Part shown: in pieces, positions 8,505 to 19,901 of the stretch
Numbering within the stretch: the first letter of the stretch is position 1
Layout of the letters: every line of letters starts with the position of its first letter
Assembly: GCF_002250505.1 (NCBI RefSeq)
Contig: NZ_NJGY01000001.1
Coordinates: forward strand, 1,884,507 to 1,948,506
Reading direction: 5' to 3'
DNA: 64,000 bases
DNA from: Janthinobacterium sp. PC23-8
GTDB taxonomy: Bacteria; Pseudomonadota; Gammaproteobacteria; Burkholderiales; Burkholderiaceae_D
Position numbers and translations under genes: made by a program
Notes under the pieces: generated by a model
Seen by the model: the letters and a program-made list of their open reading frames with translations, nothing else
Database searches by the model: none
Told to the model about the DNA's origin: nothing

Positions 8505-9278
8505 ATGACCGCCAACTTGCTACTCAAACAACGCCACGCGCTGATCCAGCAACAATTGCAAGCCGACGGCCGTGTGCTGGCGCTGGACCTGGCGCGCCAG
8601 CTCGAGGTGTCGGAAGACACGATACGGCGCGACCTGCGCGAGATGGCCGCCGCCGGCCTGTGCCAGCGCGTGTATGGCGGCGCGCTGCCGCTGGCGCCCG
8701 AGGGCGGCAGCCTCGGCCAGCGCCAGCACCAGTCGCCCGAAAGCAAGGCGCGCCTGGCGCAGGCGGCCGTGTCGCTGGTGCGCGCCGGGCAAGTGCTGTT
8801 TCTCGACGCAGGATCGACCAACCTGGCGATCGCCACCGCGCTGCCGCCATTGACCTTGACGGTGATCACCAATGCGCCGGCGATCGCCATGGCGCTGATG
8901 GAGCGCCCCGAGATCGAGCTGATCATGGCAGGCGGACGGGTCGACCGGCGCGCTGGCGCCAGCCTGGGGCCGCAGGCGCTGCGCACGGTCGAGCGCATGC
9001 ATCCCGACCTGTGTTTTCTGGGCGCTTGCGGCGCCGACGCCGACGCCGGCGTGACCGCCTTCAATTACGACGAAGCCGAATTCAAGCGCAACATCGCCGG
9101 CGCCAGCCGGGCAGTGGTGGTGGCGGTGACCAGCGACAAGCTGGGCACGGCCGCGCCCTTCGGCGTGCTGGCCACCGGCCTGCTGCAGCACCTGGTGCTG
9201 GAAGCGGCCGCCGACGCCACGCACGTGGCCGCGTTTGAACGGCAAGGCGTGCAGGTGCTGCGCGCCCGCGCCCGCTGA
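8505..9278 (+). CDS. DeoR-family transcriptional regulator
   Basis: 257 residues. The N-terminal DeoR HTH reads LARQLEVSEDTIRRDLREM (about residues 26-44). The C-terminal DeoRC effector domain includes FLDAGSTN, ITNAPAIA and GGRVDRRAGASLGPQA. Members of the family repress sugar and nucleoside uptake genes and bind phosphorylated sugars. The gene is 30 bases upstream of an MFS transporter, so the two probably form one operon. A palindrome over its own -10 box suggests autoregulation. The effector is not predictable. Confidence 0.9.
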   Translation: MTANLLLKQRHALIQQQLQADGRVLALDLARQLEVSEDTIRRDLREMAAAGLCQRVYGGALPLAPEGGSLGQRQHQSPESKARLAQAAVSLVRAGQVLFLDAGSTNLAIATALPPLTLTVITNAPAIAMALMERPEIELIMAGGRVDRRAGASLGPQALRTVERMHPDLCFLGACGADADAGVTAFNYDEAEFKRNIAGASRAVVVAVTSDKLGTAAPFGVLATGLLQHLVLEAAADATHVAAFERQGVQVLRARAR

Positions 9279-9308
9279 ACCTCTTTTACTTTTTTTGAAA
9301 GTCACGCC

Positions 9309-10469
9309 ATGCACCTTACCGGTACCCTGCAACAACGCGCCACGCGCCTGGTCTTTTTTGCCGCCGGCTTCGGCATGGCGGCCTGGGCGCCGCTGGTGCC
9401 CTACGCCAAGGCGCGCCTGGGCCTCGATGAAGCCACGCTGGGCTTTTTATTGCTGTGCCTGGGCGCTGGCTCCCTGTGCGCGATGCCATTTACAGGCGTG
9501 CTGGCCAGCCGCTTCGGCTGCCGCGGCGTGATCCTGTGCGCCGGCGCAGTGCTGATCGCCGTGCTGCCGGGGCTGGCGCTGGCAGTCACGCCGCTGCAAC
9601 TGGGCCTGGTGCTGCTGACCTTTGGCGCGGCCATGGGCACCATGGACGTGGCCATGAATATCCAGGCCGTGATTATCGAAAAAGCCAATGGCGGCGCGAT
9701 GATGTCCGGCTTTCATGCGCTGTTCAGCGTGGGCGGCTTTGCCGGCGCGGCCTGCATGGCACTGCTGCTGTGGCTGGGCTTCACGCCCGCCTGGTCCTGC
9801 GTGGCGCTGATGGCGGTGCTCGCTGCCGTGATGGGCGCCTCGCAAGGCCACTTGCTGCGCACAGTCTCGGCCACTGGCGAAAAGACGCCGCTGTTCGTCA
9901 TGCCACATGGCGCCGTGATCCTGATCGGCCTGCTGTGCTTTATCGTGTTCCTCGCCGAAGGCGCCGTGCTCGACTGGAGCGCCCTGTTCCTGACCGGCAT
10001 GCGCGGCCTGGACGAAGCCAAGGGCGGCTTCGGTTATGCCGCGTTTGCCATCGCCATGACAGTTGGCCGTTTTACCGGCGACAAGGTGGTCAGCCGCTTT
10101 GGCGGCAAGCGGGTACTCGCTTTTGGCGGCCTGTGCGCGGCCGGCGGTTTCTTCCTGGCGGTGCTGGCGCCCGGCGCGGCGCTGGCACTGTTCGGTTTTG
10201 TGCTGGTCGGCCTGGGCGCGGCCAATATCGTGCCCATCCTGTTTACGGCGGCCGGCCAGCAGACGGCCATGCCGGCCAGCCTGGCGGTGGCCGCCATTAC
10301 CACCATCGGGTATGCGGGCATCCTGGCCGGACCGGCCGTGATCGGCTTTATCGCCCACGCCACCAGCCTCAACCTCGCCTTTGCCATCCTCGGCGGCGCG
10401 CTGCTGCTGGTGGCGGCCAGCGCGCGTCTGGCCGCAGCGCCAACCTCGACGGCAAAACACGCCGCCTGA
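9309..10469 (+). CDS. MFS transporter, YbjJ-like
   Basis: 386-residue major facilitator with about 12 hydrophobic helices. It resembles the E. coli YbjJ group: the first helix has [19 protein letters not shown] and the middle has [12 protein letters not shown]. It follows the DeoR regulator with a 30-base gap. In this group the substrate is not established. Pairing with a DeoR protein suggests a sugar or sugar-like compound, which is inference. Confidence 0.85.
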   Translation: MHLTGTLQQRATRLVFFAAGFGMAAWAPLVPYAKARLGLDEATLGFLLLCLGAGSLCAMPFTGVLASRFGCRGVILCAGAVLIAVLPGLALAVTPLQLGLVLLTFGAAMGTMDVAMNIQAVIIEKANGGAMMSGFHALFSVGGFAGAACMALLLWLGFTPAWSCVALMAVLAAVMGASQGHLLRTVSATGEKTPLFVMPHGAVILIGLLCFIVFLAEGAVLDWSALFLTGMRGLDEAKGGFGYAAFAIAMTVGRFTGDKVVSRFGGKRVLAFGGLCAAGGFFLAVLAPGAALALFGFVLVGLGAANIVPILFTAAGQQTAMPASLAVAAITTIGYAGILAGPAVIGFIAHATSLNLAFAILGGALLLVAASARLAAAPTSTAKHAA

Positions 10470-10632
10470 TCCTCGCCCGGCCTTGCTGGCGGCGCTAAAA
10501 AAGCGTTGCCAGAGCGCGCCTCAATCGCATCGGCCACACGCTCTCGTGGTAAGCTTCGACCCCGCGCGGATGGCAAACGCCGCGCGGCCCTCCCCCTCCT
10601 CTGCTTGCTTACTCACTTACTACATAACGTAC

Positions 10633-11478
10633 ATGGATCTGATTCTTGCATTAAAAGCCATTATCATGGGGCTGGTTGAAGGTTTTACCGAATTCCTGCC
10701 AATTTCCTCCACCGGCCATCTGATCCTCGCCGGCAGCCTGCTCGACTTTACCAACGATGTGTCGAAAGACGTGATGGATGTGTTCGAGATCGCGATCCAG
10801 GCCGGCGCCATCCTGGCCGTGTGCTGGGAATACCGCGCGCGCATCGCTTCGGTGCTCTCGACCTTCAGTACCGACTTGAAATCACGCAAGTTCGTGCTCA
10901 ATGTGGCGATTGCCTTCCTGCCGCTGGCCATCATTGGCCTGGCCATTGGCAAGATGATCAAGCATGCACTGTTCAAGCCGGTGCCGGTGGCGCTGGCCTT
11001 TATCATCGGCGGCGTGATCATTCTGCTGGTCGAGCGCCGCGCGCGCCTCAATCCGGTCGCCGTGCGCGTCAATTCGGTCGATGAAATGACCGCGCTCGAC
11101 GCCCTGAAAGTCGGTTGCGCGCAAGCGTTTGCGCTGATTCCCGGCACCAGCCGCTCGGGCTCGACGATTATCGGCGGCATGCTGCTGGGCCTGTCGCGCA
11201 AGACGGCCACCGAATTCTCGTTCTTCCTGGCCATACCCACCTTGCTGGCGGCCACCTTTTATTCGCTGTACAAGGCGCGCGACATTTTGTCCACCACCGA
11301 CCTGCCGCTGTTTACGCTGGGCACCCTGGCCGCGTTTGTGTCCGCCTTTTTGTGCGTGCGCTGGCTGCTGCGCTACATCAGTTCGCATGACTTCACATTC
11401 TTTGCCTGGTACCGTATCGTGTTTGGCGTGCTGGTGATCGCCAGCGCCCACTACGGCTGGGTTGTCTGGGCAGAATAA
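10633..11478 (+). CDS. uppP: Undecaprenyl-diphosphatase UppP (BacA)
   Basis: 281-residue membrane enzyme that converts undecaprenyl diphosphate to the monophosphate carrier lipid used for peptidoglycan and O-polysaccharide export. The two signature motifs are present: [14 protein letters not shown] at residues 16-29 and PGTSRSGST at 170-178. Eight or so hydrophobic segments match the family. The ATG at 10633 gives the usual length; the open frame extends upstream into non-homologous sequence and is not used. No strong ribosome-binding site is seen. recQ begins 6 bases after its stop. Confidence 0.95.
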   Translation: MDLILALKAIIMGLVEGFTEFLPISSTGHLILAGSLLDFTNDVSKDVMDVFEIAIQAGAILAVCWEYRARIASVLSTFSTDLKSRKFVLNVAIAFLPLAIIGLAIGKMIKHALFKPVPVALAFIIGGVIILLVERRARLNPVAVRVNSVDEMTALDALKVGCAQAFALIPGTSRSGSTIIGGMLLGLSRKTATEFSFFLAIPTLLAATFYSLYKARDILSTTDLPLFTLGTLAAFVSAFLCVRWLLRYISSHDFTFFAWYRIVFGVLVIASAHYGWVVWAE

Positions 11479-11484
11479 GGCACC

Positions 11485-13308
<1,824 letters not shown>

Positions 13309-13323
13309 CGGTGCGGCGCGGCG

Positions 13324-14295
13324 ATGGAAACCAAATGGCTGGAAGACTTCATTTCGCTCGCTGAAACGCATAATTTCAGCCGTTCCGCGGCGCTGCGCCA
13401 CGTCACACAACCGGCCTTTTCGCGGCGCATCCAGTCGCTGGAAAACTGGCTCGGCACCGACCTGGTCGACCGCACCTCCTACCCCACGCGCCTGACGCCG
13501 GCCGGCGCCGTATTCTACGAGCAGGCGCTGGAAATGCTGGGCCAGATCAATGGCGTGCGCGCTCTGCTGCGCGGCAAGCGCGCCGCCACCCAGACCAGCG
13601 TCGACTTCGCCGTGCCGCATACCTTGTCGCTGACCTTCATGCCGAAGTGGCTGACCGCCCTGGAACAGGGTTTTGCGCCCATCAACAGCCGCCTGATGGC
13701 CTTGAACGTGCACGACGCGGTGCTGCAGCTGGTCGACGGCGGCTGCGACCTGCTGCTGTGCTACCACCATCCGCGCCAGCCGGTGCAGCTCGATCCGGGC
13801 CGCTACGACATGCTGGTGATGGGCCGCGAAAGCGTGCGCGCCTATGCCCGCTGCGGCGCCGACAAGGTGCCCGATTTCGTCTTGCCGGGCAGCGCGAACG
13901 AGCCGGTTCCCTTTCTTTCCTATACCAGCAACGCCTACCTGGGGCGCATGGTCGAACTGTTGATGGCCGACGCGAAAACGCCCTTGTTCCTCGACACCTG
14001 CTACGAAACCGACATGGCCGAAGGCCTGAAAATGATGGCGCTCGAAGGGCGCGGCATCGCCTTCCTGCCCGCCTCGGCGGTGCAGCGCGACGTCAAGTAC
14101 AAGCACCTGGCGCTGGCCGACGGCGGCGCCCCGGGCTGGGAAATCGAGCTGGAAATCCGCCTGTACCGCGAACGCCCGAACGGCCAGCGGCGCGGCAAGG
14201 CGATCGTCGAAAGCCTGTGGCAGTACCTGGTGCGAGAGCAGGAACAGGTCGCGCGCGGCAGCCGTCGCCGCCAGCGTCCCGCCGCAGAATCCTGA
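13324..14295 (+). CDS. LysR-family transcriptional regulator (HypT/YjiE-like)
   Basis: 323 residues. The N-terminal winged HTH (ETKWLEDFISLAETHNFSRSA, then TQPAFSRRIQSLE) is close to that of E. coli HypT (YjiE). The effector domain has FLSYTSNAYLGRMV and GRGIAFLPASAV, again like that group. HypT responds to hypochlorite in E. coli; whether this protein does is unknown. It is followed by three direct repeats and gdhA on the same strand, so regulation of gdhA is plausible. The C-terminal tail is Arg-rich. Confidence 0.87.
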   Translation: METKWLEDFISLAETHNFSRSAALRHVTQPAFSRRIQSLENWLGTDLVDRTSYPTRLTPAGAVFYEQALEMLGQINGVRALLRGKRAATQTSVDFAVPHTLSLTFMPKWLTALEQGFAPINSRLMALNVHDAVLQLVDGGCDLLLCYHHPRQPVQLDPGRYDMLVMGRESVRAYARCGADKVPDFVLPGSANEPVPFLSYTSNAYLGRMVELLMADAKTPLFLDTCYETDMAEGLKMMALEGRGIAFLPASAVQRDVKYKHLALADGGAPGWEIELEIRLYRERPNGQRRGKAIVESLWQYLVREQEQVARGSRRRQRPAAES

Positions 14296-14322
14296 TGCAA
14301 TAACTATGCAATAAATGCATAA
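14295..14322. repeat. Three ATGCA(A)TAA direct repeats upstream of gdhA
   Basis: ATGCAATAA at 14295-14303, ATGCAATAA at 14306-14314 and ATGCATAA at 14315-14322 lie directly after the LysR stop codon, about 115 bases before gdhA. Spacing of 11 then 9 bases puts them near one helical turn apart, as expected for a regulator site. Confidence 0.5.
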
Positions 14323-14436
14323 CCGGATGCGCACAAAGCATTGGCCGGGGCATGCCGGCATCGCCTACGATGCGGTTCCGCTGCGCGTAGCTGCATTCGG
14401 TTACGCCTCTCACGTATTTGTCCAGGAGCTCCAAGC

Positions 14437-15723
14437 ATGACCAGCAAGCACGCACTGCCTTCCTACCTCAACCCTGAAGACCTCGGCCCATGGGGCGTCT
14501 ACCTCGAGCAGATCGAACGCGTCACGCCCTACCTGGGCAACCTGTCGCGCTGGGTCGAAACGCTGAAACGCCCGAAGCGCATCCTGACCGTCGACGTGCC
14601 GATCGAGCGCGATGACGGCAGCATCGCCCACTACGAAGGCTACCGCGTGCAGCACAATATGTCGCGCGGCCCCGGCAAGGGCGGTGTGCGCTTCCACGAA
14701 GACGTGACCTTGTCGGAAGTGATGGCCTTGTCGGCCTGGATGACGGTCAAGAATGCGGCCGTCAACGTGCCCTACGGTGGCGCCAAGGGCGGCATCCGCG
14801 TCGATCCTAAGACCCTGTCGCGCAACGAGCTGCAGCGCCTGACGCGCCGCTACACGAGCGAAATCAGCATGATCATCGGACCGAACAAGGACATTCCTGC
14901 ACCGGACGTCAACACCAATGAACAGGTGATGGCCTGGATGATGGACAGCTACTCCATGCTCAACGGCAATATGTCGACCGGCGTGGTGACCGGCAAGCCG
15001 ATCTCGCTCGGCGGCAGCCTGGGCCGGCGCGACGCGACCGGCCGCGGCGTCTACGTGGTTGGCTGCGACGCCGCCGCCAGGGTCGGCATGCAGATCAAGG
15101 GCGCGAAGATCATCGTGCAAGGCTTCGGCAATGTGGGCGGCGTGGCCGCGCGCATGTTTTTCGAGGCCGGCGCGCACATCGTCGCGGTGCAGGACCACAA
15201 GACCACCGTCGTACATACCGGTGGACTCGATATCCCGCAACTGCTGGCGCACGTGGCCGAAGCGGGCAGCGTCGAAGGCTTCCCGGGCGCCGAAGCGTTC
15301 GTGCCGCGCGACGATTTCTGGGGCATCGCTTGCGACATCCTGATCCCGGCCGCGCTGGAACAGCAGATCACCGCCGAGCGCGCCCACATCATCCGCGCCA
15401 AAATCATCCTGGAAGGCGCCAACGGCCCGACCATGCCGGCCGCCGACGATATCCTCAACGACAAGGGCGTGCTGATCATACCGGACGTGCTGGCCAACGC
15501 CGGCGGCGTGACCGTCAGCTACTTCGAATGGTCGCAGAACTTCTCGAGCTTCTTCTGGACCGAAGAAGAGATCAACAGCCGCCTGACGCGCATCATGCGC
15601 GAAGCGTTCGACGCGGTCTGGCAAGTGTCCCAGGAGAAAAAAGTGTCGATGCGTACCGCGACCTTCATCCTGGCCTGCACGCGCGTGCTGCAGGCGCGTG
15701 AGGTGCGTGGCTTGTATCCATAA
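14437..15723 (+). CDS. gdhA: Glutamate dehydrogenase (Glu/Leu/Phe/Val dehydrogenase family)
   Basis: 428 residues. The enzyme interconverts glutamate with 2-oxoglutarate and ammonia in the cytoplasm. The substrate domain shows [13 protein letters not shown] and the catalytic-Lys region [14 protein letters not shown]. The Rossmann cofactor domain has [15 protein letters not shown], a GxGxxG pattern. Length and the C-terminal region match the shorter (hexameric, about 420-residue) class, often NAD-linked. The ATG at 14437 has CCAGGAG upstream; the longer open frame is not homologous. A hairpin terminator follows. Confidence 0.94.
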   Translation: MTSKHALPSYLNPEDLGPWGVYLEQIERVTPYLGNLSRWVETLKRPKRILTVDVPIERDDGSIAHYEGYRVQHNMSRGPGKGGVRFHEDVTLSEVMALSAWMTVKNAAVNVPYGGAKGGIRVDPKTLSRNELQRLTRRYTSEISMIIGPNKDIPAPDVNTNEQVMAWMMDSYSMLNGNMSTGVVTGKPISLGGSLGRRDATGRGVYVVGCDAAARVGMQIKGAKIIVQGFGNVGGVAARMFFEAGAHIVAVQDHKTTVVHTGGLDIPQLLAHVAEAGSVEGFPGAEAFVPRDDFWGIACDILIPAALEQQITAERAHIIRAKIILEGANGPTMPAADDILNDKGVLIIPDVLANAGGVTVSYFEWSQNFSSFFWTEEEINSRLTRIMREAFDAVWQVSQEKKVSMRTATFILACTRVLQAREVRGLYP

Positions 15724-15744
15724 TATGGTACTGACAAAGCCATG

Positions 15745-15783
15745 AAAAAATCCCGCTGCACGGTGATGTGCGGCGGGATTTTT
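15745..15783. terminator. Bidirectional rho-independent terminator between gdhA and galE
   Basis: The stem pairs AAATCCCGC-TGCAC with TGTGC-GGCGGGATTT around a short GGTGA loop, with an A run on the left and a T run on the right. It can stop both gdhA (+) and galE (-). Confidence 0.85.
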
Positions 15784-15802
15784 CATGCACAAGCCAGATC
15801 AA

Positions 15803-16822
15803 TCAGGTGGCGTAGCCTTGCGGATTCTGGTGCTGCCAGCGCCAGTGATCCGCGCACATGTCGTCGATGTTCTTCTGCGCCGTCCAGCCCAGCAGTTCAC
15901 GCGCCTGGTCGGCCGAGGCGTAGCAGCTGGCGATGTCGCCCGGGCGGCGCGGCACGATCTGGTACGGCACCAAGCGGCCGCTGGCCGCTTCAAACGCGCG
16001 TACGGTATCGAGCACGCTGTAGCCATGGCCGGTGCCGAGGTTGACCGTAAAGCCGCCCTCAACGGAAAACAGCCGGTTCAGGGCCGCCACATGACCCAGC
16101 GCCAGGTCGACCACATGGATGTAATCGCGCACGCCAGTGCCGTCCGGCGTCGGGTAATCGTCGCCAAAGACGGACAATTTCTCGCGGCGGCCGACGGCCA
16201 CTTGCGCAATGAACGGCATCAGGTTGTTCGGAATGCCGGCAGGGTCTTCACCGATCAGGCCGCTGGCATGCGCGCCCACCGGATTGAAGTAGCGCAGCAC
16301 GCCCACTTGCCACTCTTTATCGGCATGCACCAGGTCCGCCAGGATTTCTTCCACCATCAGCTTCGAGCGGCCATACGGATTGGTCACCGACAAGCGTGAC
16401 GTTTCCAGGATGGGCAGGGCTTGCGGGTCGCCATACACGGTGGCGGACGAACTGAACACAAAGCGTTTCACATTGGCGGCGGCCAGCACTTCCAGCAGCG
16501 CCACGGTGCCGCAGACATTGTTGTCCATGTACATCAACGGCTGGGCCACCGATTCGCCCACCGCCTTCAGGCCGGCGAAATGGATCACCGCATCGATGGC
16601 GTGCTCTTGCAGCACGGCGGCCATGGCGGCGCGGTTGCGCACATCGGCCTCATAAAAGGGCACGTTCTTGCCGGCAATCTGTTCGACACGGCGCATCGCT
16701 TCGCGCGCGCTGTTGCACAGGTTATCCACGGCAACCACGTCAAACCCTGCCGCCAGCAATTCGACGCAGGTATGCGAGCCGATGAAACCGGAGGCGCCGG
16801 TCACGAGAATTTTCTTGGCCAT
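15803..16822 (-). CDS. galE: UDP-glucose 4-epimerase GalE
   Basis: 339-residue SDR enzyme that interconverts UDP-glucose and UDP-galactose using bound NAD. The N-terminal nucleotide motif GASGFIGSH follows MAKKILVT. The catalytic Ser and YxxxK are in SSATVYGD and NPYGRSK. The segment RYFNPVGAHASG is typical of GalE. The ATG at 16822 gives the standard N-terminus; the 15-residue upstream extension in the open frame is rejected. It can supply UDP-galactose for the surface polysaccharide genes at 18-27 kb, but is not in an operon with them. Confidence 0.95.
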   Translation of the reverse strand: MAKKILVTGASGFIGSHTCVELLAAGFDVVAVDNLCNSAREAMRRVEQIAGKNVPFYEADVRNRAAMAAVLQEHAIDAVIHFAGLKAVGESVAQPLMYMDNNVCGTVALLEVLAAANVKRFVFSSSATVYGDPQALPILETSRLSVTNPYGRSKLMVEEILADLVHADKEWQVGVLRYFNPVGAHASGLIGEDPAGIPNNLMPFIAQVAVGRREKLSVFGDDYPTPDGTGVRDYIHVVDLALGHVAALNRLFSVEGGFTVNLGTGHGYSVLDTVRAFEAASGRLVPYQIVPRRPGDIASCYASADQARELLGWTAQKNIDDMCADHWRWQHQNPQGYAT

Positions 16823-16900
16823 AATCTCAATCAATGCAAAAAAGTCAAGCTTAGCGCAATTGGACAAGCTTGACCAGCAAGCCCGTTTGCTTGCGTCCGG

Positions 16901-17620
16901 TTATTTTTTGATGAATACCAGGTCCCACACGCCATGGCCCAGCTTCAGGCCGCGGTTTTCAAACTTGGTCAGCGGGCGGTAAGCCGGCTGCGGCGCATAG
17001 CCCTCGACACTGTTCTGCAGTTGCGGCTCGGCACTAAGGACTTCCAGCATTTGTACCGCATAGTCTTCCCAGTCGGTGGCGCAATGCAGATAGCCGCCCG
17101 GCGCCAGGCGCTCGGTCAGTTGCCGCACGAACGGCGACTGGATCAAGCGGCGCTTGTTATGGCGCGCCTTGTGCCAGGGATCGGGGAAAAACACGTGGAT
17201 GCCGGCCAGCGAATTGGCCGGTATCATGTGGGTGAGCACTTCCACCGCGTCGTGCTGCAGCAATCGAAGATTGCTCAGCGACTCTTCGCCGATCAGTTTG
17301 AGCAAGCTGCCCACGCCCGGCGTATGCACCTCGACACCAATAAAATCCTTGTCCGGCATGGCCTTGGCGATATGGGCGGTGGTGGCGCCCATGCCGAAAC
17401 CGATTTCCAGGATCACCGGCGCCTGGCGTTTGAATACCTGCCCGAAGTCCAGCGCCTCTTTGCCGAACGGCAGCAAAAATTGCGGCCCCAATGTCTCGAG
17501 CGCGCGCGCCTGCGCCACCGACAGGCGGCCCGCGCGGGTAACGAAACTGCGGATGCGGTGTTCGGTCGGATCGTACATCATCGGCCGCGCCGGGCCGTTT
17601 GCTGGGGTATCAGAAGACAT
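16901..17620 (-). CDS. trmB: tRNA (guanine-N7-)-methyltransferase TrmB
   Basis: 239 residues. It methylates G46 in the variable loop of tRNAs with S-adenosylmethionine. The SAM site is [10 protein letters not shown] and the family motif [15 protein letters not shown] is present. The open frame runs upstream through the tRNA gene, so the ATG at 17620 (MSSDTPANG) is chosen. The C-terminus, [17 protein letters not shown], is typical. It lies just downstream of tRNA-Gly on the same strand. Confidence 0.94.
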   Translation of the reverse strand: MSSDTPANGPARPMMYDPTEHRIRSFVTRAGRLSVAQARALETLGPQFLLPFGKEALDFGQVFKRQAPVILEIGFGMGATTAHIAKAMPDKDFIGVEVHTPGVGSLLKLIGEESLSNLRLLQHDAVEVLTHMIPANSLAGIHVFFPDPWHKARHNKRRLIQSPFVRQLTERLAPGGYLHCATDWEDYAVQMLEVLSAEPQLQNSVEGYAPQPAYRPLTKFENRGLKLGHGVWDLVFIKK

Positions 17621-17671
17621 GGGAATGAAAGAAAGTAGCTGCGCCACGCAAATGGCGCATGGCGGCGAAAA

Positions 17672-17745
17672 TGGAGCGGGTGAAGGGAATCGAACCCTCG
17701 TCGTAAGCTTGGGAAGCTTCTGCTCTGCCATTGAGCTACACCCGC
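17672..17745 (-). tRNA. tRNA-Gly(CCC), with encoded CCA
   Basis: On the minus strand the sequence starts GCGGGTGTAGCTC and folds as a cloverleaf: acceptor GCGGGTG/CACCCGC, D arm GCTC/GAGC, anticodon loop TTCCCAA with anticodon CCC, T arm GAGGG/CCCTT with loop TTCGATT, discriminator T, then CCA. The first pair of the anticodon stem (G-A) is mismatched. It matches the bacterial tRNA-Gly(CCC) type. Confidence 0.95.
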
Positions 17746-17870
17746 GAAGAGTGCATTTTACGCGGGATGGCAAGCACTTGGCAAACACCGTTACAAGGCA
17801 ACATCAATGTCGCGCGGGCATCCGGGACTACCAGAAAAAACATGCAATAAGGAAACATTTCAATCATATT

Positions 17871-17898
17871 TTGTTAACTTGTTACAACAGTCTATAGA
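17871..17898 (+). promoter_or_regulatory. Candidate sigma-70 promoter upstream of the YjbE-like gene
   Basis: TTGTTA at 17871-17876, a 16-base spacer and TATAGA at 17893-17898. It would give a leader of about 150 bases before the ATG at 18056. The 17746-18055 stretch holds no gene otherwise. Confidence 0.35.
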
Positions 17899-18055
17899 AA
17901 AGGGATGGAAATGCTTTAGTATTGGAGCGGATTGCCTCTGAAATTGCCATCATCAGGCGTGCATGCAGACTAACACGCCGAATGTTGCTACAATCGCGTA
18001 CCAGTTTCATAAGTTATAGCGTTTTTCCCCTGTTAAACCAAAAAAGGATCTTCCC

Positions 18056-18319
18056 ATGAAAAAAATTCTGATCGCTTCGGCAATCCTGTTCGCTTCGGCG
18101 CAAGCCATGGCCCAAACCACCGCTCCAGTTGGCGGCGCTCCAGTTCCAGCAGCAGCCGCTCCTGCAGCTGGCGCAACCGGCGCAGCTGTCGGTGGTACCG
18201 TTGCTGGCCTGAGCACCAGCGCGCTGATCGCTATCGGCGCAGCTGTTGCTGTTGTCGCTGGCGCCGCAAGCTCGGATTCGACCACCACCAGCCACCACGG
18301 CACCACCTCTCATCATTAA
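18056..18319 (+). CDS. Small secreted Ala/Gly-rich protein, YjbE-like
   Basis: 87 residues. A clear signal peptide (MKKILIASAILFASAQAMA) with cleavage after Ala19 is followed by a low-complexity Ala/Pro/Gly stretch, a hydrophobic segment at about 52-71 and a C-terminal Ser/Thr/His tail with four histidines (SHHGTTSHH). Composition and layout resemble E. coli YjbE, the small secreted product of the yjbEFGH exopolysaccharide operon. That link is by resemblance only, because such low-complexity proteins are easily confused. A good AAAAGGATC ribosome site precedes the ATG. A YjbH-type gene lies 6 kb further on, which supports the assignment. Confidence 0.72.
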   Translation: MKKILIASAILFASAQAMAQTTAPVGGAPVPAAAAPAAGATGAAVGGTVAGLSTSALIAIGAAVAVVAGAASSDSTTTSHHGTTSHH

Positions 18320-18320
18320 T

Positions 18321-18346
18321 CCTTGTGCTGCCCAGGCAGCACAAGG
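18321..18346 (+). terminator. Hairpin after the YjbE-like gene
   Basis: Perfect 11-bp stem CCTTGTGCTGC/GCAGCACAAGG with a CCAG loop, one base after the stop. The following T run is weak, so it may act as an mRNA-stabilising hairpin as much as a terminator. Confidence 0.6.
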
Positions 18347-18432
18347 CAGGCTTTAGCCGATCGGTTGAATTTCAGCCATAAGGCACCAGCCTGACAGAGT
18401 GTGAGATTGGCATGCATGATGTCAATTTCAGC

Positions 18433-18466
18433 AAAAAAGCCCCTTTCGATTTGAAACGGGCTTTTT
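18433..18466 (+). terminator. Rho-independent terminator
   Basis: AAAAAGCCCC-TTTC pairs with GAAA-CGGGCTTTTT around a short ATTT-type loop and is followed by a T-rich run. It lies between the YjbE-like gene and dgkA. The remaining intergenic sequence to 18619 shows nothing else. Confidence 0.85.
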
Positions 18467-18619
18467 ATTTTTCAGTACGCAACATCGAAATGAATACGCT
18501 GGCAAGTGCGCCTGCTTGCTATTCATCGTGCAACATGGGCAAACAGTGCCGTACGATCTATTTCAACTAGAAATTTGTTTTCATGTCTGTCAATTACCTA
18601 GCCCCAGCATGTTGTCCCG

Positions 18620-18976
18620 ATGAAGAACCAGCCTTTTTATAATCGCGTGGTTTTTGCTCTGCAAGGCATAAGTGCCGCGCTGCGCATGGAGTCGAGCTTT
18701 CGCCTGCAATGTCTTGCCGCAGTGATCGTACTCATCGTGCTGGCATGCGTGAGGCCAGCCATGATGTGGTGGGCGCTGCTGCTACTCAATTGCGGAATGG
18801 TCCTGGCAGCGGAACTGTTCAATACCGCACTTGAGCACCTGCTCGATCACCTGCACCCTGGCCTCCATCCCAGCATCAAGATTGCCAAGGATTGTGCTGC
18901 TGGATCCGTTCTGGTGCTCAGTTTGAGTGCGATCGCCGTTTTTGTTGCTTTTTTGATCGAAACAGTGTTGAAGTAA
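18620..18976 (+). CDS. dgkA: Diacylglycerol kinase DgkA
   Basis: 118-residue inner-membrane kinase with three hydrophobic helices. It phosphorylates diacylglycerol (in some bacteria undecaprenol) with ATP. The family signature is present: AAELFNTALEHLLDHLHPGLHPSIKIAKDCAAGSV (given here in short as ELFNTALE ... KIAKDCAAG). The N-terminal RME segment is also as usual. Length is as expected. It is flanked by the YjbE-like gene and by decayed transposases, with the polysaccharide genes beyond, so it may recycle lipid products there; that is inference. Confidence 0.92.
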   Translation: MKNQPFYNRVVFALQGISAALRMESSFRLQCLAAVIVLIVLACVRPAMMWWALLLLNCGMVLAAELFNTALEHLLDHLHPGLHPSIKIAKDCAAGSVLVLSLSAIAVFVAFLIETVLK

Positions 18977-19019
18977 GTCAGACTGCTCGCGGGTTAATTA
19001 CAATTTACTATTAGCCAGA

Positions 19020-19350
19020 TGCTATTTGATACTCAACGGCAACTCGCAATGTCGCATAGATGTCAGGGCGCGCTGGGTCGAGCTCGGCCCTGGAGGCGCA
19101 ACGGGTCTGGTTGACGATCTCGCTGATGCGGCCATTGAAGCGTGCGACCATGCCATTGGTTTGCCGATGGCGTGGCGAGATCAAGCGATGTTCGATTACC
19201 AGTTGCGTGCGCAGGACGTCAAAGGCATGCTTGCCAGGTAGGGATGCGCTCGTCGGTTTCCGGGTTCTAGCGGTCCGTGAACTGGCTGCCGTTGTCGGTG
19301 AGCAGCTTGCCGATGATGACCAGACAGGCCTTTTTGACCTTGAGCAGAAT
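19020..19350 (-). pseudogene. Decayed IS481-type transposase/integrase remnant
   Basis: Translated on the minus strand this gives LLTDNGSQFTDR followed by a stop, then in another frame GKHAFDVLRTQL, EHRLISPRHRQTNGM and ARFNGRISEIVNQT. These are the DDE-domain motifs of IS481 transposases, including TDNG and the QTNG...RFNG region. The in-frame stop and the frame change show that it is dead. The N-terminal half is missing. Confidence 0.8.
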
Positions 19351-19406
19351 TTAGGCCGGATTAAAATCGCGGCGTGCAGTGTGGATTTTTATTTCCACTG
19401 GCCGCC

Positions 19407-19772
19407 ATGTCCGTTCTGACCACGTTGTTTCAAGATTTCACGGCCCGTTTATGTTCAACAGAGTTTATCCACGATGCCCGCCACACCGATCATCCGACCG
19501 CGCTTTCGCGCCGTCGCAAGCTGCCGCTGGCGACGCTGGTCGCCATCATGCGGAAGGGCATGCGGATGAGCATTCAGGCCGAACTGGACACCGTCTTCGC
19601 CCATCTTCGCCAGCAAGCCCAACTGGTCCACGAGGCATACGAACAGGCGCGCGCCAAGCTGTCCCTGACCGCGCATGCCGACGCCGCTCTGCCCGACAGC
19701 AAACGCGTCAATCATGCCTATGCCCACACTGCGCTCAAACCGCTGCTCTATCGCCATCGTGAAAATCGCTAG
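19407..19772 (+). pseudogene. N-terminal fragment of an IS4-type transposase
   Basis: 121 residues from MSVLTTLFQDFTARLCSTEF. The first part resembles the N-terminal domain of IS4-type transposases (SRRRKLPLATLVAIM, then GMRMSIQAELDTVF). The frame then stops after about 120 residues, far short of the roughly 400 expected, and the C-terminal 30 residues look like joined sequence from elsewhere in the gene. No catalytic triad is present. It is a deletion remnant between dgkA and manC. The gap 19773-19901 shows nothing. Confidence 0.7.
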
Positions 19773-19901
19773 ACACCACACAAGAAGGGTCAAAAGCCGC
19801 ACAAATCAATGACTCAGAAAAATTGCTGAATGACTTAACTTGGGTGGATTGGATGCCCAGCCCGTCCATTAATTTATTTTAAATTTTGAATTGATGCATA
19901 A

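Noticed and set aside
17621..17788. N-terminal extension of TrmB through the tRNA gene
   Set aside because: The extension overlaps the tRNA and has no family similarity; the ATG at 17620 gives the standard length.
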